In this document: positions 48,026-59,100 of the stretch, one piece after another
Layout of the letters: every line of letters starts with the position of its first letter
Numbering within the stretch: the first letter of the stretch is position 1
NCBI GenBank assembly: GCA_020746105.1
Contig: CM036627.1
Span: 434,001-498,000 of the forward strand
DNA length: 64,000 nucleotides
Origin: Trogon surrucura
Taxonomy: Eukaryota > Chordata > Aves > Trogoniformes > Trogonidae
Reading direction: 5' to 3'
Notes under the pieces: model-generated
Databases searched by the model: none
Told to the model about the DNA's origin: nothing
Seen by the model: the letters and a program-made list of their open reading frames with translations, nothing else
Position numbers and translations under genes: made by a program

Positions 48026-50514
48026 CTGCTCCACTGGCGCCTTGGTGTAAGTCTTCTCATCATGGAGGAGGAAGCCAAGGCACACAGAGGGTCTCTGCTT
48101 ACAGGGAGCCCCTTTCTCCCTCTGTTTGTACCAAGACCAGCAATGAGGAGACATACATACATGGCAACATCTCGATCCGGGCTGAATTCAGAGCCTGGAT
48201 GACACAGAGAGGAGACTATGAGCTGGCCACCAGCGACAGGCTACGGGGCCTTTCACCCTGAGGTGACAGGTCACATTTCCAGCTCTGGCCAAGGTCATTG
48301 CTGACCACAAGCTATTATTACTTGATGGCCATTGAGTGCCCTGTACGAGATGAAGCGGTGGTCTGGGTCAGCTCCCCATGAGCAGGTTCACACCACACTA
48401 ATTTCCATCATGTTTGACACATTATTTGGCACCAATTAGTGCCGTGGCTGGAAGGTTGACCTGGACACTATAGAGAGAAAGGGTCTGTGGGAACTCATTT
48501 GGTCAATGAAAAGTTAATTTTGAGGACCGATGAGAACTGGGGATCTCTCACAACTGTGGGCTCTGTTCCCTCCTGTTTGAGGAGGAACTTTCTGGTTGCT
48601 TCACATCAGAAGGTAAACTCAGCACTGAGCTCTGGAATGTTCATCACCACCCTCACTAGACTGATTTAGTCTCGAGAATTGTCTGGCCCTTACTATTCAT
48701 GAGCACTGTATTTGCTTCAGACAGGTAGGAGAAAAAAAAACACAACTGCCTCATGCTTCTTTCAAAGACTTCCAGTGCAAGATTCCCAAAAAGCAATGGG
48801 GAACTTATAAGCCAACAGCTTTACTGCCATGGCTTCAGAGCATTCACCCTTCCTGTGAGTGGGAAAAGCCCAAGAAATGATGTAGCTCAGCTCACAGAAG
48901 TGCTGATAAAAGCCCTGCACTTCTGCATGTGCCATAGGAGAGACAAAGAGACGTATTTTAGACTGACTTGAAAGAGATCTCAAAAGTTTTGTGATGATCA
49001 TATTTTGCCCCTCCTCTTGCAAAGCCTAGTCTTTCAGCCATCCCAACCTGACGTGTATTGGAGATGTCTTAGAGACATGAAAAACCCTTTTAGAATTCTC
49101 TCCTTACACGTATTTTCTAATATCTATTGTGTCAGCTCTGTGAGGGCTGGGATATGCCTCAGCTACTGTCTGAACTGTGCCCACTAAGACCCTAGGAATC
49201 TCATTCTAAAGCATCTGCTTCTAGTTTTGGAACATCATAAAATATCCAATAACATCATCAGAGAGTGAAAACTCCTCACTGGTACAAGTTAGAGAATATC
49301 CTGGAGAATATTCTTATGAAGGAGGCTCTACCTTTCAGCTCAAAAAACAGCGGGATTTCCATAGAAAGTTGAAACTGCTTAAAGACTTTGACTGAAGGAG
49401 ACAGTTCCAATCACCCTGGCTACAACAGCTAGTAGCTAGAAGCAAGTAGCCAGAAGCTTATGGTAAATTCATGGTGATGATAACATATAATATAGTGTGA
49501 TGTGCTTCATCTTTGTCATGTGTATAACACCTCTGGAGCATTCAGAGAGACACACGGAAGACAGACCTTTCTTAATTATCAAAAAATTCATATTTGGGGG
49601 AATATGAGAACAAGATAAGGAGCCTATAAGACACATGCTACCTGAGGGCAGACTTCACCACATGAACTAAAAGCAAGTAAATCTGTTTGGCCCAGATGAC
49701 TGGCCACAGCTGCTGTCTGCTCTTTACTCTGATACCTGATGGTCCCCTGCACTGCCCCACCCTGCTTGTCACCACCCTGGGTCTTTCAGAGGCACCTGGA
49801 AGATGGGGTCCCTCTGGAAAGGTGCTGAGACAGAGCCTCTGCATGTCAGGACAGCTTGTGGCCGTGTGCTCCTGCTCTAGCAGGTGGTGAACACCATGCT
49901 CTACAAAGAGCACTCCCAAAAGCTTCAACCCACTGCGGGATTAGGCCATCCACACATCAGTGATGAAAACCTACACAGGTGACATGGTTCATCGGTTGCT
50001 CCCAAAACTTTCCTCTTTCAACTGAAGAGTATGGGCTATTCTGGAATGTCTCAACCCACACTAAATTATTTCTTACTACTCCTGACATAATTCAGCATTT
50101 TGCACTTGTCTCTCTAGCGATTTGTATTTACGCTTATTTAGAATGCAGGTCTGTCCACCTGCAGAGAGGTCACTTGATCTATATCTTATTTGTCTGCCTT
50201 CAAGGCCAGGCAATACTCCTCTTTTGTTGTTTCGTAACTTGAAAAGAAGCAAAAATATGTTCCTCTATGGGAAGAAGAAAAAATTACATCAGCTGAGACT
50301 GAATGGTAAACATCTCGCTCCTGCCCACTGTATTAAAATGAGTGACCTTAATTTGCTGCCCCTGGAATAATAAAGTGAATCTGACTAGAGAGCACTGACT
50401 CAACAGTTTGGGATTCTGGGGTTTATACAAACTTACAGTGTTGATAGATCCATAACCACTCGAGTGAGCTGACATCACCCTTACAGAATATGTTGCTAAG
50501 TGGATGAATCAGGG

Positions 50515-50756
50515 GAAAGCACCCGATTTTCCTGCGATATCATTTCAAGCAAATATTACATTTCTTTCGCTGGTCTTTAGTTAACCATATTACTGTGGCA
50601 AGTATTTCTCTGTCTAGCATAAGTAATTAGAATTTAATCACTTTAACTGCATCTTAATTACCCCAAATGAATTGAAAGGACATTTAATAGCAAAGATTAA
50701 ATTGCCTTAATGAACGATTTTTTGCGACGACATCAATATTTTAATCGCGTTAGCCC
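50515..50756. promoter_or_regulatory. Candidate intronic enhancer beside CpG island
   Basis: An AT-rich block dense in homeodomain words (TTAACC, TAATTAG, TTTAATCA, TCTTAATTACC, ATTTAATAG). It ends with an ATCAAT core (50732-50737) and TTTAATCGCG, where it passes abruptly into a CpG island. Such a boundary is typical of regulatory elements near developmental transcription factors. Function is inferred. Confidence 0.35.
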
Positions 50757-51225
50757 TTCCCGGCTCCCCCGCCCGCCGCGGCTGCGCAGGCGGCCCCTGG
50801 CCCCTGGGTGGCGCCCGCTCCCCGCCGCTCCCGCCGGCGCTCACAGCACGCGGGGAGGCGCCCCGCACCGCACCCCCTCCGCTCCGCCCGGCCAGGGAGC
50901 GGCTCCCGCTCCGCCGGCAAACGTCGCTCACACCTACCCGCGCCGCTCCGCAGCCCGCTCCACTTCACGCCGCCGTCCCCGCCGTCAGAAAGCAGCGACA
51001 GCCGCGCCCTGCCCCGCCCGCTGCTGCGCGGGTTTGCGGGACACACACCCACCGCTGCAGAACCGCATCGGCCCCGCGCCGGCGCGCTGCCCCAACAGTG
51101 CGGCGGGGATGAATCCTTCCGCGGGGCTTCCGAGGCCCTCGGGTCCGGGACTCGGCCCTCGGCCCGGTTATTTCGCCCGTTTCTCTGCCCCGGCCCGGGG
51201 CTCAGCCGCAAATGGAGTTTCTGAA
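50757..51225. promoter_or_regulatory. Intronic CpG island 1
   Basis: A 470-bp segment of very high GC and CpG content inside the ONECUT1 intron. Overlapping ORFs on both strands (173 aa each way) are compositional, with long Ala, Arg, Gly and Pro runs and no domain. It could be an alternative promoter, a start site of a non-coding transcript or a Polycomb-bound island. A G-rich satellite patch follows at 51506-51528. Confidence 0.6.
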
Positions 51226-52489
51226 CGGTGAAAGTGACGCAAGCCTTGCAAAGCCTTCCCTGGGACATCAAGGGTCGTCAGGTTTACCTAAAAAGCCGTC
51301 TAGCTTCTCGGATTCAGTTTCTAAGGACCTACCTGCCCGTTCCCACCTCCCTTGCCCAAATTTTTAAGCCCTCGGTCAGTTCCGACAATATATTCAAAAT
51401 AGCGAGATATGTCTCAAACGAAGGCGAAATACGGCAGCGACGACATAAAGTAGTTTCTCCGTTCTGGGGGGCGTTCCGGCAGCAGTGTGGCAGCCTGCCC
51501 CTACGGGCGAGGGGGGGGAGGGGGGGGGCTACGGACCTGCCTGCACTAATCTACCTGCACTAATTGCACCGCCAGTGGGTAATTCCTTACCGACAGATCT
51601 AGGATGCACGTAGCAATGTACGCAGTATTGCTGTGCCTTGAAAATATCCGTAACCTTAGAGGACGTTCACTGCAGCAGCTTCTGCACCGAAGTCGCAAAG
51701 GAAGAGGCTCCCGTGTCACCCGATTTGATACTTTTAGCTCTCTGAAGTAGCAGCAGCATTTCTAATGGACCACCAGAAAGTACTTGCATGCACCAACGCC
51801 GACGTTACACAGTACACAGCAGGTTGAGATGCTGCTCGCTCACCTGTGAAACGGCAATCTATCGCGTTTTAATTGCTATTTGGGCTCTACATAAAATGTT
51901 ACCACTGAGACTTCCTACCGTCCTAAAATGGGAGAAAAAAAAAAATCAAAACTACTGCTGAGCTAATAAATTGTTCCTATAAATTACTCTTTCAGCATCA
52001 TAAAACTGACTCCCTCTTAAGCAAAATGGCTCAAGTAAGCTGCATTTCCGAAGAAAGTCAGTAAGTATCGGTCGCTTCTCTGTCAGTGTATGATTTATCC
52101 AAATAAAGTGATGTCTGAAATGCGAATCAACATTTATCAATTCGATTGAGGAAGCACCCGACATGATGCCACGCTAAGTCCCCATTCGGTCCTCGGGAAA
52201 AAAACCCTCGACACTTGCAGTCTTCAGGTTAACGTCATCAGCACTTCAGCAAAAGCTCCTGCGCTTGCCACCTTAGATTTTCCTCGAAACGAACTTGTCC
52301 CTTGCATGGTGGTTAAGGGGACCCTTCTGCTACACAGAGGACAGAAGAAGGCTTCCTGAGACAGAGCATAAGTGTTGGTTTAGTGCCGGTACATGCACAC
52401 ACAGGCACCGATGCATCCCTGGCTTGTGGATTCCCAGGTAATCGTACCTCAATCTAATCACCACATTCTCTTCTGCCTATGTAAAGGAC

Positions 52490-54030
52490 GGATGGCACAC
52501 GCCAGCACTCAGCCGCAGCCCCGACAGCACTCGGGGTTCCTACCGGTGCCGCCGGCGGCAGGCGCAGTCCCGGCGGCACGTACCTCTCCTCCCCTGGGGC
52601 ATCCCGACCCCTCCGGCCTGCGGCGTCCGGGGCAGGGTGACGCACAGTGACGGTGTTGTGGGGAGCTCGCTTCCCCTCTGGACACGCACCCGCACCGAGG
52701 CATCCGTCCCCAAAACGGGTCCTCGCGGGGCGCGCTGCCGAGCCGCTTCTGGTTCCACCGCACCACCGCCCCGGGGAGCGGGGGCAGAGCTCGTCCCGTC
52801 CCGTAGCAGCGCAGCCCTAGTTACCGGCTGCCGTGACGCATAACCCATGCGGCTCCGTTCCCCACCGGAGCTCGGTAACCCCCGCGGCCGGGCTCCGGGC
52901 GGCCTCATCCCGGGGCCGGGCGGGCTCCCTGGCCAGGGCCGCGCCCAGGAGCGGGGCCGCGCCGGCGGCAGCTGTCCGCGGTGCTGAACCCGGGCAGGGC
53001 CGCGCTTGCCACAAGGGAAAGGGGTACCGGCGGGCCGAGACAGCGCGGGCACCGGCGGGGAGAACCCGGCCCGCAGCACTCGCCGGAGCCGCCGCCTCCT
53101 GGCCCGGAGGAGCCGCCGTCGCCTCTTCCCGGTGCGGGCGGGGTGCCCGGGTCGGCGGAGCCGGCTCCCGCCTGCTGGCAGTCAGTAGATGGCGCAGAGG
53201 CCGCGGGAACCGAGGGACAACGTGCGAGGGCTGCGGGGGGCTCGGTGGCCCGAGCCTGTCGCAGCGGGCCTGGCCGGTATCGCGCTCGTATCCCGGCCGT
53301 TTGGCCTCGTTTTGAGGCTATTTCATCCAAAGGGCACCGAGGATTTGAGTTGGGTGCGGCTCCCGCGGCCCCTCCCCGCCACGCGGCGGGTAATTAAAAC
53401 AAACAAACAAACGAACAAACAAGCAGAGGCCGAGCCGTGCTACGGGGGCGGGGGCTCCGCGGGGCGGGCTCAGTCCCGTGCGGAGGAACGTGGCTCGGCA
53501 CCTCCCGGCCCCGCTCCTCCTCCACCTCCCGCTGGGCAAACATTAACGAAGGGCAAACGCGGCTGTGAGCGAGCGGCTGTAAATCAATCCCGCCGCAAGG
53601 ACACGGCCGGCGAACAAGCGCAGCTCTCAGCGCCTGCCAGTCTCCGCATCGGGCGCTGCGGTGGAGGCGAGTTGGGGGCAGCTTTGCCGCCCTCTGGTCC
53701 TACCGGGCCGGGTCGCCCCGACTTGGTCCCAGCGCCGCGCCGGCACGGCCGCTGTCACCGCCCTCGGTGCGCGGAGCCACATCCGCGCCCGTCCCCGCGG
53801 CGTCCGGGCGGTCGCGGGGCGGGGAGGGGCAGCGCTTTTCCCCGGGGTCCGCGCCGCGCTAGGGGTGTCGGTGGTGAAACCCTCGGTCGATGCCCTCCGC
53901 CTCCACGATGCAAATGCGTTTATGCAAAGTCCCCGCTGGGTAAATATTAAACAGGCCCTAATGAGGCAACCGGGGCCGGGGAGCTACTGGGGCCGGGCGG
54001 CATCGACCTTCCGCGGCCCTCGCTGGGGCG
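52490..54030. promoter_or_regulatory. Intronic CpG island 2
   Basis: About 1.5 kb of CpG-dense DNA inside the ONECUT1 intron, with GC boxes and, near its right part, a Pribnow-free TATTAAAC-type AT island at 53942. ORFs on both strands (up to 253 aa at 53189-53950 plus) are low-complexity and unsupported. Size and density match a promoter-class island, so an alternative ONECUT1 first exon or antisense RNA may start here. Confidence 0.55.
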
Positions 54031-54049
54031 GCCGGCGGGGCGAGAGGTG

Positions 54050-54180
54050 CGAACGGCGTTCATTAGATTTCATATTTAATGTGGAAAACGCTCTGATTAC
54101 TGTATCGATTTCTTTACAGCTAATCTGGCGAGAATTTTTCGCCCGCTTCCCAAGGCTTCAGCTTAGCCGAGACTGACATG
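54050..54180. promoter_or_regulatory. Candidate conserved element right of CpG island 2
   Basis: An AT-rich block between GC-rich flanks, with CATTAGATTTCATATTTAAT, TGATTACTGTATCGAT and TTTCTTTACAGCTAATCTGG words. The last is also acceptor-like on the plus strand (polypyrimidine plus CAG). An antisense spliced RNA or an enhancer are both possible; neither is shown. Confidence 0.25.
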
Positions 54181-55189
54181 GGGAAAGAGAAAGGGAAAGG
54201 TGGAGAAAGAGATGCAACGGTGAAAAATAACAGCCAGGTCGCAGGCAAACATCGATGGGATGGACCAACGTCCCCGCACCCACCCACCCACACACTGAGC
54301 CCTGCAGGCAAGCCCGGCTCCTGCCGCCCCTGGACGGTCTCTGGAAACCCGTCCGAGAAGCCTCCGTGGAGGGGCCCCTTCGGGACGAGCTTGCTCGGGG
54401 TGTGCGCCTCGGCAAACCGGACCCATTCCTGCCGTAGATCCAAAGGGACGCCTGGGATCCCTCACACCCCCCTCGCCCGCTTCCGAAACGTTTCTTTGCC
54501 GCATTCCTCCTTCGGGCGCTTCCCTCCCGGCCTTCAGGCAGGTGCATTTCTAATAACAAACGCCTCGAAGCAGAATAGGGTTTTTTTTTCTGATCAAGCT
54601 GAGTCGGGTTTTGTCTTCTTTATCCCCTTCTATTTCACCCCACATAGGAAAACAACTTGAAATAAATTTACTGCTAAGTCCCAGCAAGATGGAGAAGGGC
54701 TGTATGTTTTCTTTGAATATTTTTTTTTCCAGTACCCCTTCGGTGGCCTTTCCAAATGTCAATGACGGCGGGGGGGGGGAGGGAACGGTAACTAACGGAG
54801 AAACGGCCAAATAGATAAATATTCAGTGAGAGAGGGGGAGAGAGAGGGGGGGACAGACAAAGGAAAGGAGAACAGAGAGGAGAAGGAAGATGGGATGAAT
54901 AAGATGGAGGCTGGAAGAGGTCAGCTTTGCAATTAGCGGTTCTGCTTACATTTCAAGAGACAGCCCAGGAAGTGTCAAGACCTCAATCCTGCTTCCATGT
55001 AACTATCAATTTTTCCTCTATTTGTCGGAGCTTCTGTAATCTGGGAGGTAGGAATCCCCCAGGGATGGCTGGAAGGGGCAAATACTCAAGATAAAGTGCT
55101 GGGCAAGACGCGAGGCCTAAAATAAACAGGCTCCATCCCCCTCACAACCTCCCCACCGCTGCCCGCAGAAAATCAGAAAGGGAAGAAAT

Positions 55190-55430
55190 TAAGGCGGCGA
55201 GGGCTCCGCTCTGGGTGTTTATCTAACTGATAATTCTCTAAACGCCCGGGAGTGAGTTATAATTTGGACGTGAAATTTAATTTGCGTCGGCTGGAGTAAT
55301 TTACGATATTTTGAATTGATGTTCATACATCAATATCAATCGAGAGGCACATTTTTGCCACTTAGTAAGATCATCACGCATTTAAAACCTGCACAAAATA
55401 AAATCGATCCTTGATGCATTCGCAGCAGAT
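55190..55430. promoter_or_regulatory. Candidate intronic enhancer with three ONECUT-type cores
   Basis: An AT-rich block between GC-rich neighbours that carries ATTGAT (55315-55320), ATCAAT (55329-55334) and ATCAAT (55335-55340) within 26 bp. The core recognised by ONECUT proteins is ATTGAY (reverse RTCAAT), so this may be an autoregulatory element about 3.3 kb downstream of the ONECUT1 start codon. Further TTTATCTAACTGATAATTC (GATA-like) and TTTAATTTGC words are nearby. Flanking bases do not all fit the extended consensus. Confidence 0.4.
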
Positions 55431-56060
55431 GGCCCGCAGCGCAGGACGGGCAGCGCGGAGGGGCGCGTAGCGTAGCGCGGCGCTGCCTGCGCGGGGCGCG
55501 GGGGGGGGGGCTCCGGGGAGCCGCCCCCATTGGCTGGGACGCGGCGCTATGCAAATGACCACGTGCTGTGCGGCTGTCGGCGCCCGAGTCTGGCAGAGCC
55601 GGGCGAAGCCCCGGGAGAGCCCGGCGGTATCCCCGGGCCGCAGAGGACGAGGGGACGCTCGGGCGCAGGCGGCCTTCCCCGACACTCTCCGCCTCCCCCG
55701 CACCCTCGGGCTGTGGGCCGGTTTCATCGCGGGGAGGCCGTTTCTGCAAGGTGCCAGCTTTCGGGTTTCATCGGAAAGGGAAGGGGGAATAAAGAGGCTT
55801 TGTCTTTCTAACGGGATTACCGGGATCCGTTTATGCGAGGACAGCGCTGGGGTGGCTGGAGGAAGGGGCGGTTTGGGGACAGAAGCAAACAATGGGTCTC
55901 TCCGGACCGGCAGCTGGGCACAGCGTTGCCGTAACCCCGCAGAAGGCGGTCGCGCCGCGGGGAGCCGCCGCCTGCCTCCCGCCCGGGCCTGCAGCCGGGG
56001 CGCGGAGCTTCCCGAACGGCAGCACCAGGGAGGGGATGCCAGCAGTCTCTGAAGCGAGGG
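55431..56060. promoter_or_regulatory. Intronic CpG island 3
   Basis: CpG-rich segment with a G10 run near 55501-55510, a CCCATTGGCTGGG element (inverted CCAAT at 55529-55533) and ATGCAAAT (octamer-like, 55549-55556) next to CACGTG (55560-55565). That combination resembles a core promoter. ORFs are compositional. Confidence 0.45.
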
Positions 56061-57374
56061 GTTGTTTCCAGTATCGATCTATGTAAATGAGCGGAGATTC
56101 AGGTCGACCGAATTGTCGTAAAAATACGCTCCAGATCGAAGGAAGTTCGCCTTAGCAATCGTTACGGCGATATTGGAAACACAAACTCCATCCTTCTCTC
56201 CTGGGGAGCACCAGCAAGACGAGGGTTTTCTCCTAGTGGGGTGATTGTTGAGGAAGAGAAGGCGGAAAGGGCATTTTCTGAGAGCTCAAACCTCTGAAAC
56301 TGACTCCGCAGGAGTGGAAGCCAAAGAGAGCAACGTCCTCCCTCCAGCGTACACCGCAGGGCCGGCTACAGCAGGGGAGGGAGATACTGCCACGGGCCCT
56401 TCCTAGTACTGCTTTAGGCTTCGGAAACGAAGAGGTTGGCTGAAATCAGGCAAGGAGCACGGTGTTGGCCCAGCCAGGTCCCCGCACGGCCGGGAAGCGG
56501 TTCCCAGTTTGCACCGTCGTGGTAGTCGAAAGCGCAGGACCGTTCGTGCATTTGAAATGAGAAAGATTTGCCCCATCCCTTATTTTTGATCTGTGAAACG
56601 GATCAGTGACCCCGGCTCCAAGTCGGATTGACTGTCTCGCGTTCTCCAGGGACAAATTAATGGAGACCTATCACTTAATTAACAAACCCTCACTCACGGC
56701 ATATTAAACTGCACTGGGAGCGCAGGCTGGAGGGTTTAGAGAGGCAGCAGCGAACAGGAACCGAGGGGGACGGCGACCTCCGAACAGACAATATGGGATC
56801 CGCGGGACGGACTGAGTGTCTCACGCAGAGGCAGCCACGCGAAATTCAAACTCCACGGCCTAAAGATAATTACAACCAATCAACAACAACAACAAACCCT
56901 CACCAAAATCCAAATCTAGCGATTTCAGCCAACAGCATTTCTCTGTCACCGCTCACAAGCCGGGCTCGTACTTGTCCCCGCACACTTAACCCAGCCCGGG
57001 CAGGACGCGGAGCTAGCTTCCACCCCGAGCCCAGCCGGCGTATCACCGGGGCTTCCCCGCACCCCGTCCGTGGGCTGGAACCGGTACTACCTGGTCCGGC
57101 CCGGTCGAACCCGGCGGCTCAGACAGCCGGCAGCTAAAGCGTCTCCGTCTTGTCCTGCCCACTCGGGGCAGCGCTACCACCGCCGGTGCTCCGTTACCGG
57201 GCACAGCGGGCGCCGTCCCACCGGCGACGGGCGAGCCTGGCGGGTGCGCCCCACTCGGGATAACGGGGAAAGCCGCGGCGCTGCAGCGCGCAGCCCGAGC
57301 CCCGGCTCGGCTTTGTCTGGCAGCCGGGAGCGCGTCGCGGAGGAGCCGGACGGTGCCGGTGCGCGGAGTCGGGA

Positions 57375-57396
57375 GAGAGGAGAGGAGAGGAGAGAA
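57375..57396. repeat. (GAGAG)n purine repeat
   Basis: Four near-perfect AGAGG/GAGAG units just inside the ONECUT1 intron, 120-145 nt from the donor site. Low-complexity, pyrimidine-rich on the transcript strand. Confidence 0.8.
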
Positions 57397-57519
57397 ATGG
57401 AGCGGCGGAGGGGGTCCAGGGCTGCTCTTCAGGGGTAGGCAGGGACCGGGGCGGCCTGGCCAGGCCCGGGGCCCCAGCCCCGCCGCCGCCATGCCCCCAC
57501 CGCCCCGCAGCGGGCTCAC

Positions 57520-58600
57520 CTGCCAGCCGCAGAGCAGACATCCGCTGAAACTCCGGCTCCTGGAGCCACTTCCACATCCTGCGGAAGGTCTCCCGGCCGG
57601 ATTTGAGCTTGCTCCAGGGCTTGGGGTTCCTCAGCAGGTCTGAGAGGGTCCCTTGAGAGCGGCACAGCACCCTCTGGGCGAAGATAGCCTGGGGGATGCT
57701 GTACCGCTTGAGCTCGGTGGTGATCCTCTGAGCTACTTCTTTGGTATTGATTTCTTCCATTTGCCCTGAATTACTTCCACTGTTGACCTGCGAACCAGTT
57801 ACAGAAGGGTTTTGCTCCCTGGCAGAACCCAGGATCTGCCCGTGGCTCTGGGTATTCAAGTGGGCATGGGGGTGGTGTGGGATCCCGTTGATAGGCACCA
57901 TGCCAGCGGAGGTGGGGGTGAGGTGTTGGTCGCCATGCCTGGCTAACATGGCAGGGTGGTGGGCTTCAAATCCATTTGGGGTGAGCATTTTCTCGGCGGG
58001 CATGGTGGCACTAGGGTGAGCGTAGTGGGGCAGCCCTTGCTGGGAGTTGTGGATGCTCCCCAGGCCCGATCCAGACAACGGAGAAAGGCTTTGCCCCATG
58101 CCGGTAACATCCTTATGGTAGGGGGTGTAGAGATTGTTCATAGACGCCAGACCCCGCTCGTCCCTCATGAGCGTGAAGCTGCCGCTCACGTTGCCCGGTA
58201 TCCGCTGGTGGGGGTGATGGTGGTGGTGATGGTGGTGGTGGTGATGGGGAAACTTGTCCGAGACCGTCGAGATGGGAGGTAGAGGCTGCAGAGGGGTTAA
58301 CGTGGTGTAGGTACTGCTCATGCTCATGCCGGGGGGTGTCTCGCAGGCCATGGTCATGGTGGGGTGCAGGGGGCCCGTCAGCGCGTGGTCGGGCGGCCGG
58401 TGGTGGTGGTGGTAGTCGCCGCCGTCGAGGATGGAGGCCATGCCCATGGAGCGCGGGTGGGCGGGCAGGTGGCTGCCGCGGTGGGCCACCGCGCTCCGGT
58501 GGTGGGGGCTGCCGCTCATCAGGTCGGCGGCGGCGGGCACCGGCTCATGGCTCACCCCGTGCAGATCGCCGATGTTCTCCATCGCCAGCTGCGCGTTCAT
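57520..58600 (-). CDS. ONECUT1: ONECUT1 (HNF6) exon 1, cut domain
   Basis: First coding exon of hepatocyte nuclear factor 6, a cut-homeodomain transcription factor of liver, pancreas, retina and motor neurons. The ATG at 58600 has an A at -3 (GACGATGA) and starts MNAQLAMENIG, matching the known ONECUT1 N-terminus. The exon encodes residues 1-360 plus one base and ends at GCAG|GTGAGC (57520/57519). Visible features are HHHH at 64-67, the Ser/Thr/Pro-rich STP-box region (about 94-116), an 11-His run at 119-129, a conserved FTLMRDERGLASMNNLYTPY block, and the cut domain (about 275-360) with MEEINTKEVAQRI and the NPKPWSKLKSGRETFRRMWKW signature. With exon 2 the protein is 457 aa, slightly shorter than the 465 aa I recall for human; the differences lie in His/Gly-rich linkers. 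The frame continuing past 57520 is intron read-through. The DNA is GC-rich and lies in the promoter CpG island. Confidence 0.97.
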
Positions 58601-59040
58601 CGTCGGCCGTGCGGGCGGCCGGACCGCACATCTATCTGGTGGGCGGCGGGGCGTCCCGGCCGGAGCTCTTCGCGGCGGCCGCGGGCCAGTTCCTCCCGCG
58701 GGCCGGCGGCGGCGGGCGGGCGCTGCGGGCTGGTGGCGGTGCTGCCGCTGCCGGACTGGTGGCTTTTTTTTTTTTTTTTTTTCTTTTTCTTTTTTCCCCC
58801 CAAATGCGTTTATTCGGTATTTCTTCCCCTGTTGTTGGATGACGCCGTCGGCTCGGTTCTAGGGCCCCCGCTCCCTCAGGCCGGGCTCCGCAGCCGCGGC
58901 GGGTGTCTGGCCGCGTCCCTCGCCATCTCTAGCCATGGCTCTCTCTGCGCTCCGCCGTTTGGACACGGCTCCGCTGCTGCAGCGGCGCCGCCGCCGGCCC
59001 GGCGCATGCGCGCGGCGCCCCCGCACCGCCCCCGCCACCC
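58601..59040 (-). other. ONECUT1: Proposed ONECUT1 5' UTR
   Basis: GC-rich leader between the start codon and the presumed promoter near 59.0 kb. In transcript sense it contains an A-rich tract at 58795-58764 (A5-G-A5-G-A19 pattern), about 165-195 nt before the ATG. No splice acceptor is obvious, so a single-exon leader is assumed. The transcription start has not been determined. Confidence 0.45.
58764..58795. repeat. Poly(T) tract in ONECUT1 leader (A-rich in RNA)
   Basis: T19-C-T5-C-T6 on the plus strand, followed by C6. In an otherwise GC-dense leader it stands out sharply. Confidence 0.9.
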
Positions 59041-59100
59041 CCGCCCCGTGACGTCACCGCCCCTATTAAGGAGGCGAGTCCCGCGCGGCGGCCTCCAGAG
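58990..59100. promoter_or_regulatory. ONECUT1: ONECUT1 core promoter region, possibly bidirectional
   Basis: The interval contains the palindromic NRF1-type GCGCATGCGC (59002-59011), a full cAMP-response element TGACGTCA (59049-59056), a GC box (CCGCCCC, 59057-59063) and a TATTAAG word (59064-59070). Read on the plus strand, CRE, GC box and TATTAAG are ordered and spaced like a conventional core promoter with a start near 59095, i.e. divergent to ONECUT1. Read on the minus strand, TTAATAGG is a poorer TATA. Both the NRF1 and CRE sites are palindromic and could serve either direction. Confidence 0.5.

Larger units (their letters stand above)
41688..57519 (-). other. ONECUT1: ONECUT1 intron 1 (15.8 kb)
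   Basis: The intron is bounded by GTGAGC at 57519 and TTGCAG at 41688 on the minus strand and is phase 1 (after the first base of an Ala codon). The 41.7-50.5 kb part is AT-rich single-copy DNA with a 2.2-kb CR1. From 50.5 kb rightward it holds CpG islands and AT-rich enhancer-like blocks. No alternative exon was recognised; a longer isoform with extra residues between cut domain and homeodomain is known in mammals, but its exon could not be identified here. Confidence 0.9.

Noticed and set aside
53189..53950. 253-residue plus-strand ORF in intronic CpG island 2
   Set aside because: Low-complexity GC-driven frame with antisense ORFs over the same bases; no recognisable family.
54835..54890. 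GAGA-rich stretch as a Polycomb response element
   Set aside because: Low-complexity purine repeat; vertebrate Polycomb sites are not defined by GAGA repeats, and no other support was seen.
57194..57519. Extension of the ONECUT1 exon 1 frame past the cut domain
   Set aside because: A consensus donor GTGAGC at 57519 and the matching phase-1 acceptor at 41688 show that this is intron read-through.
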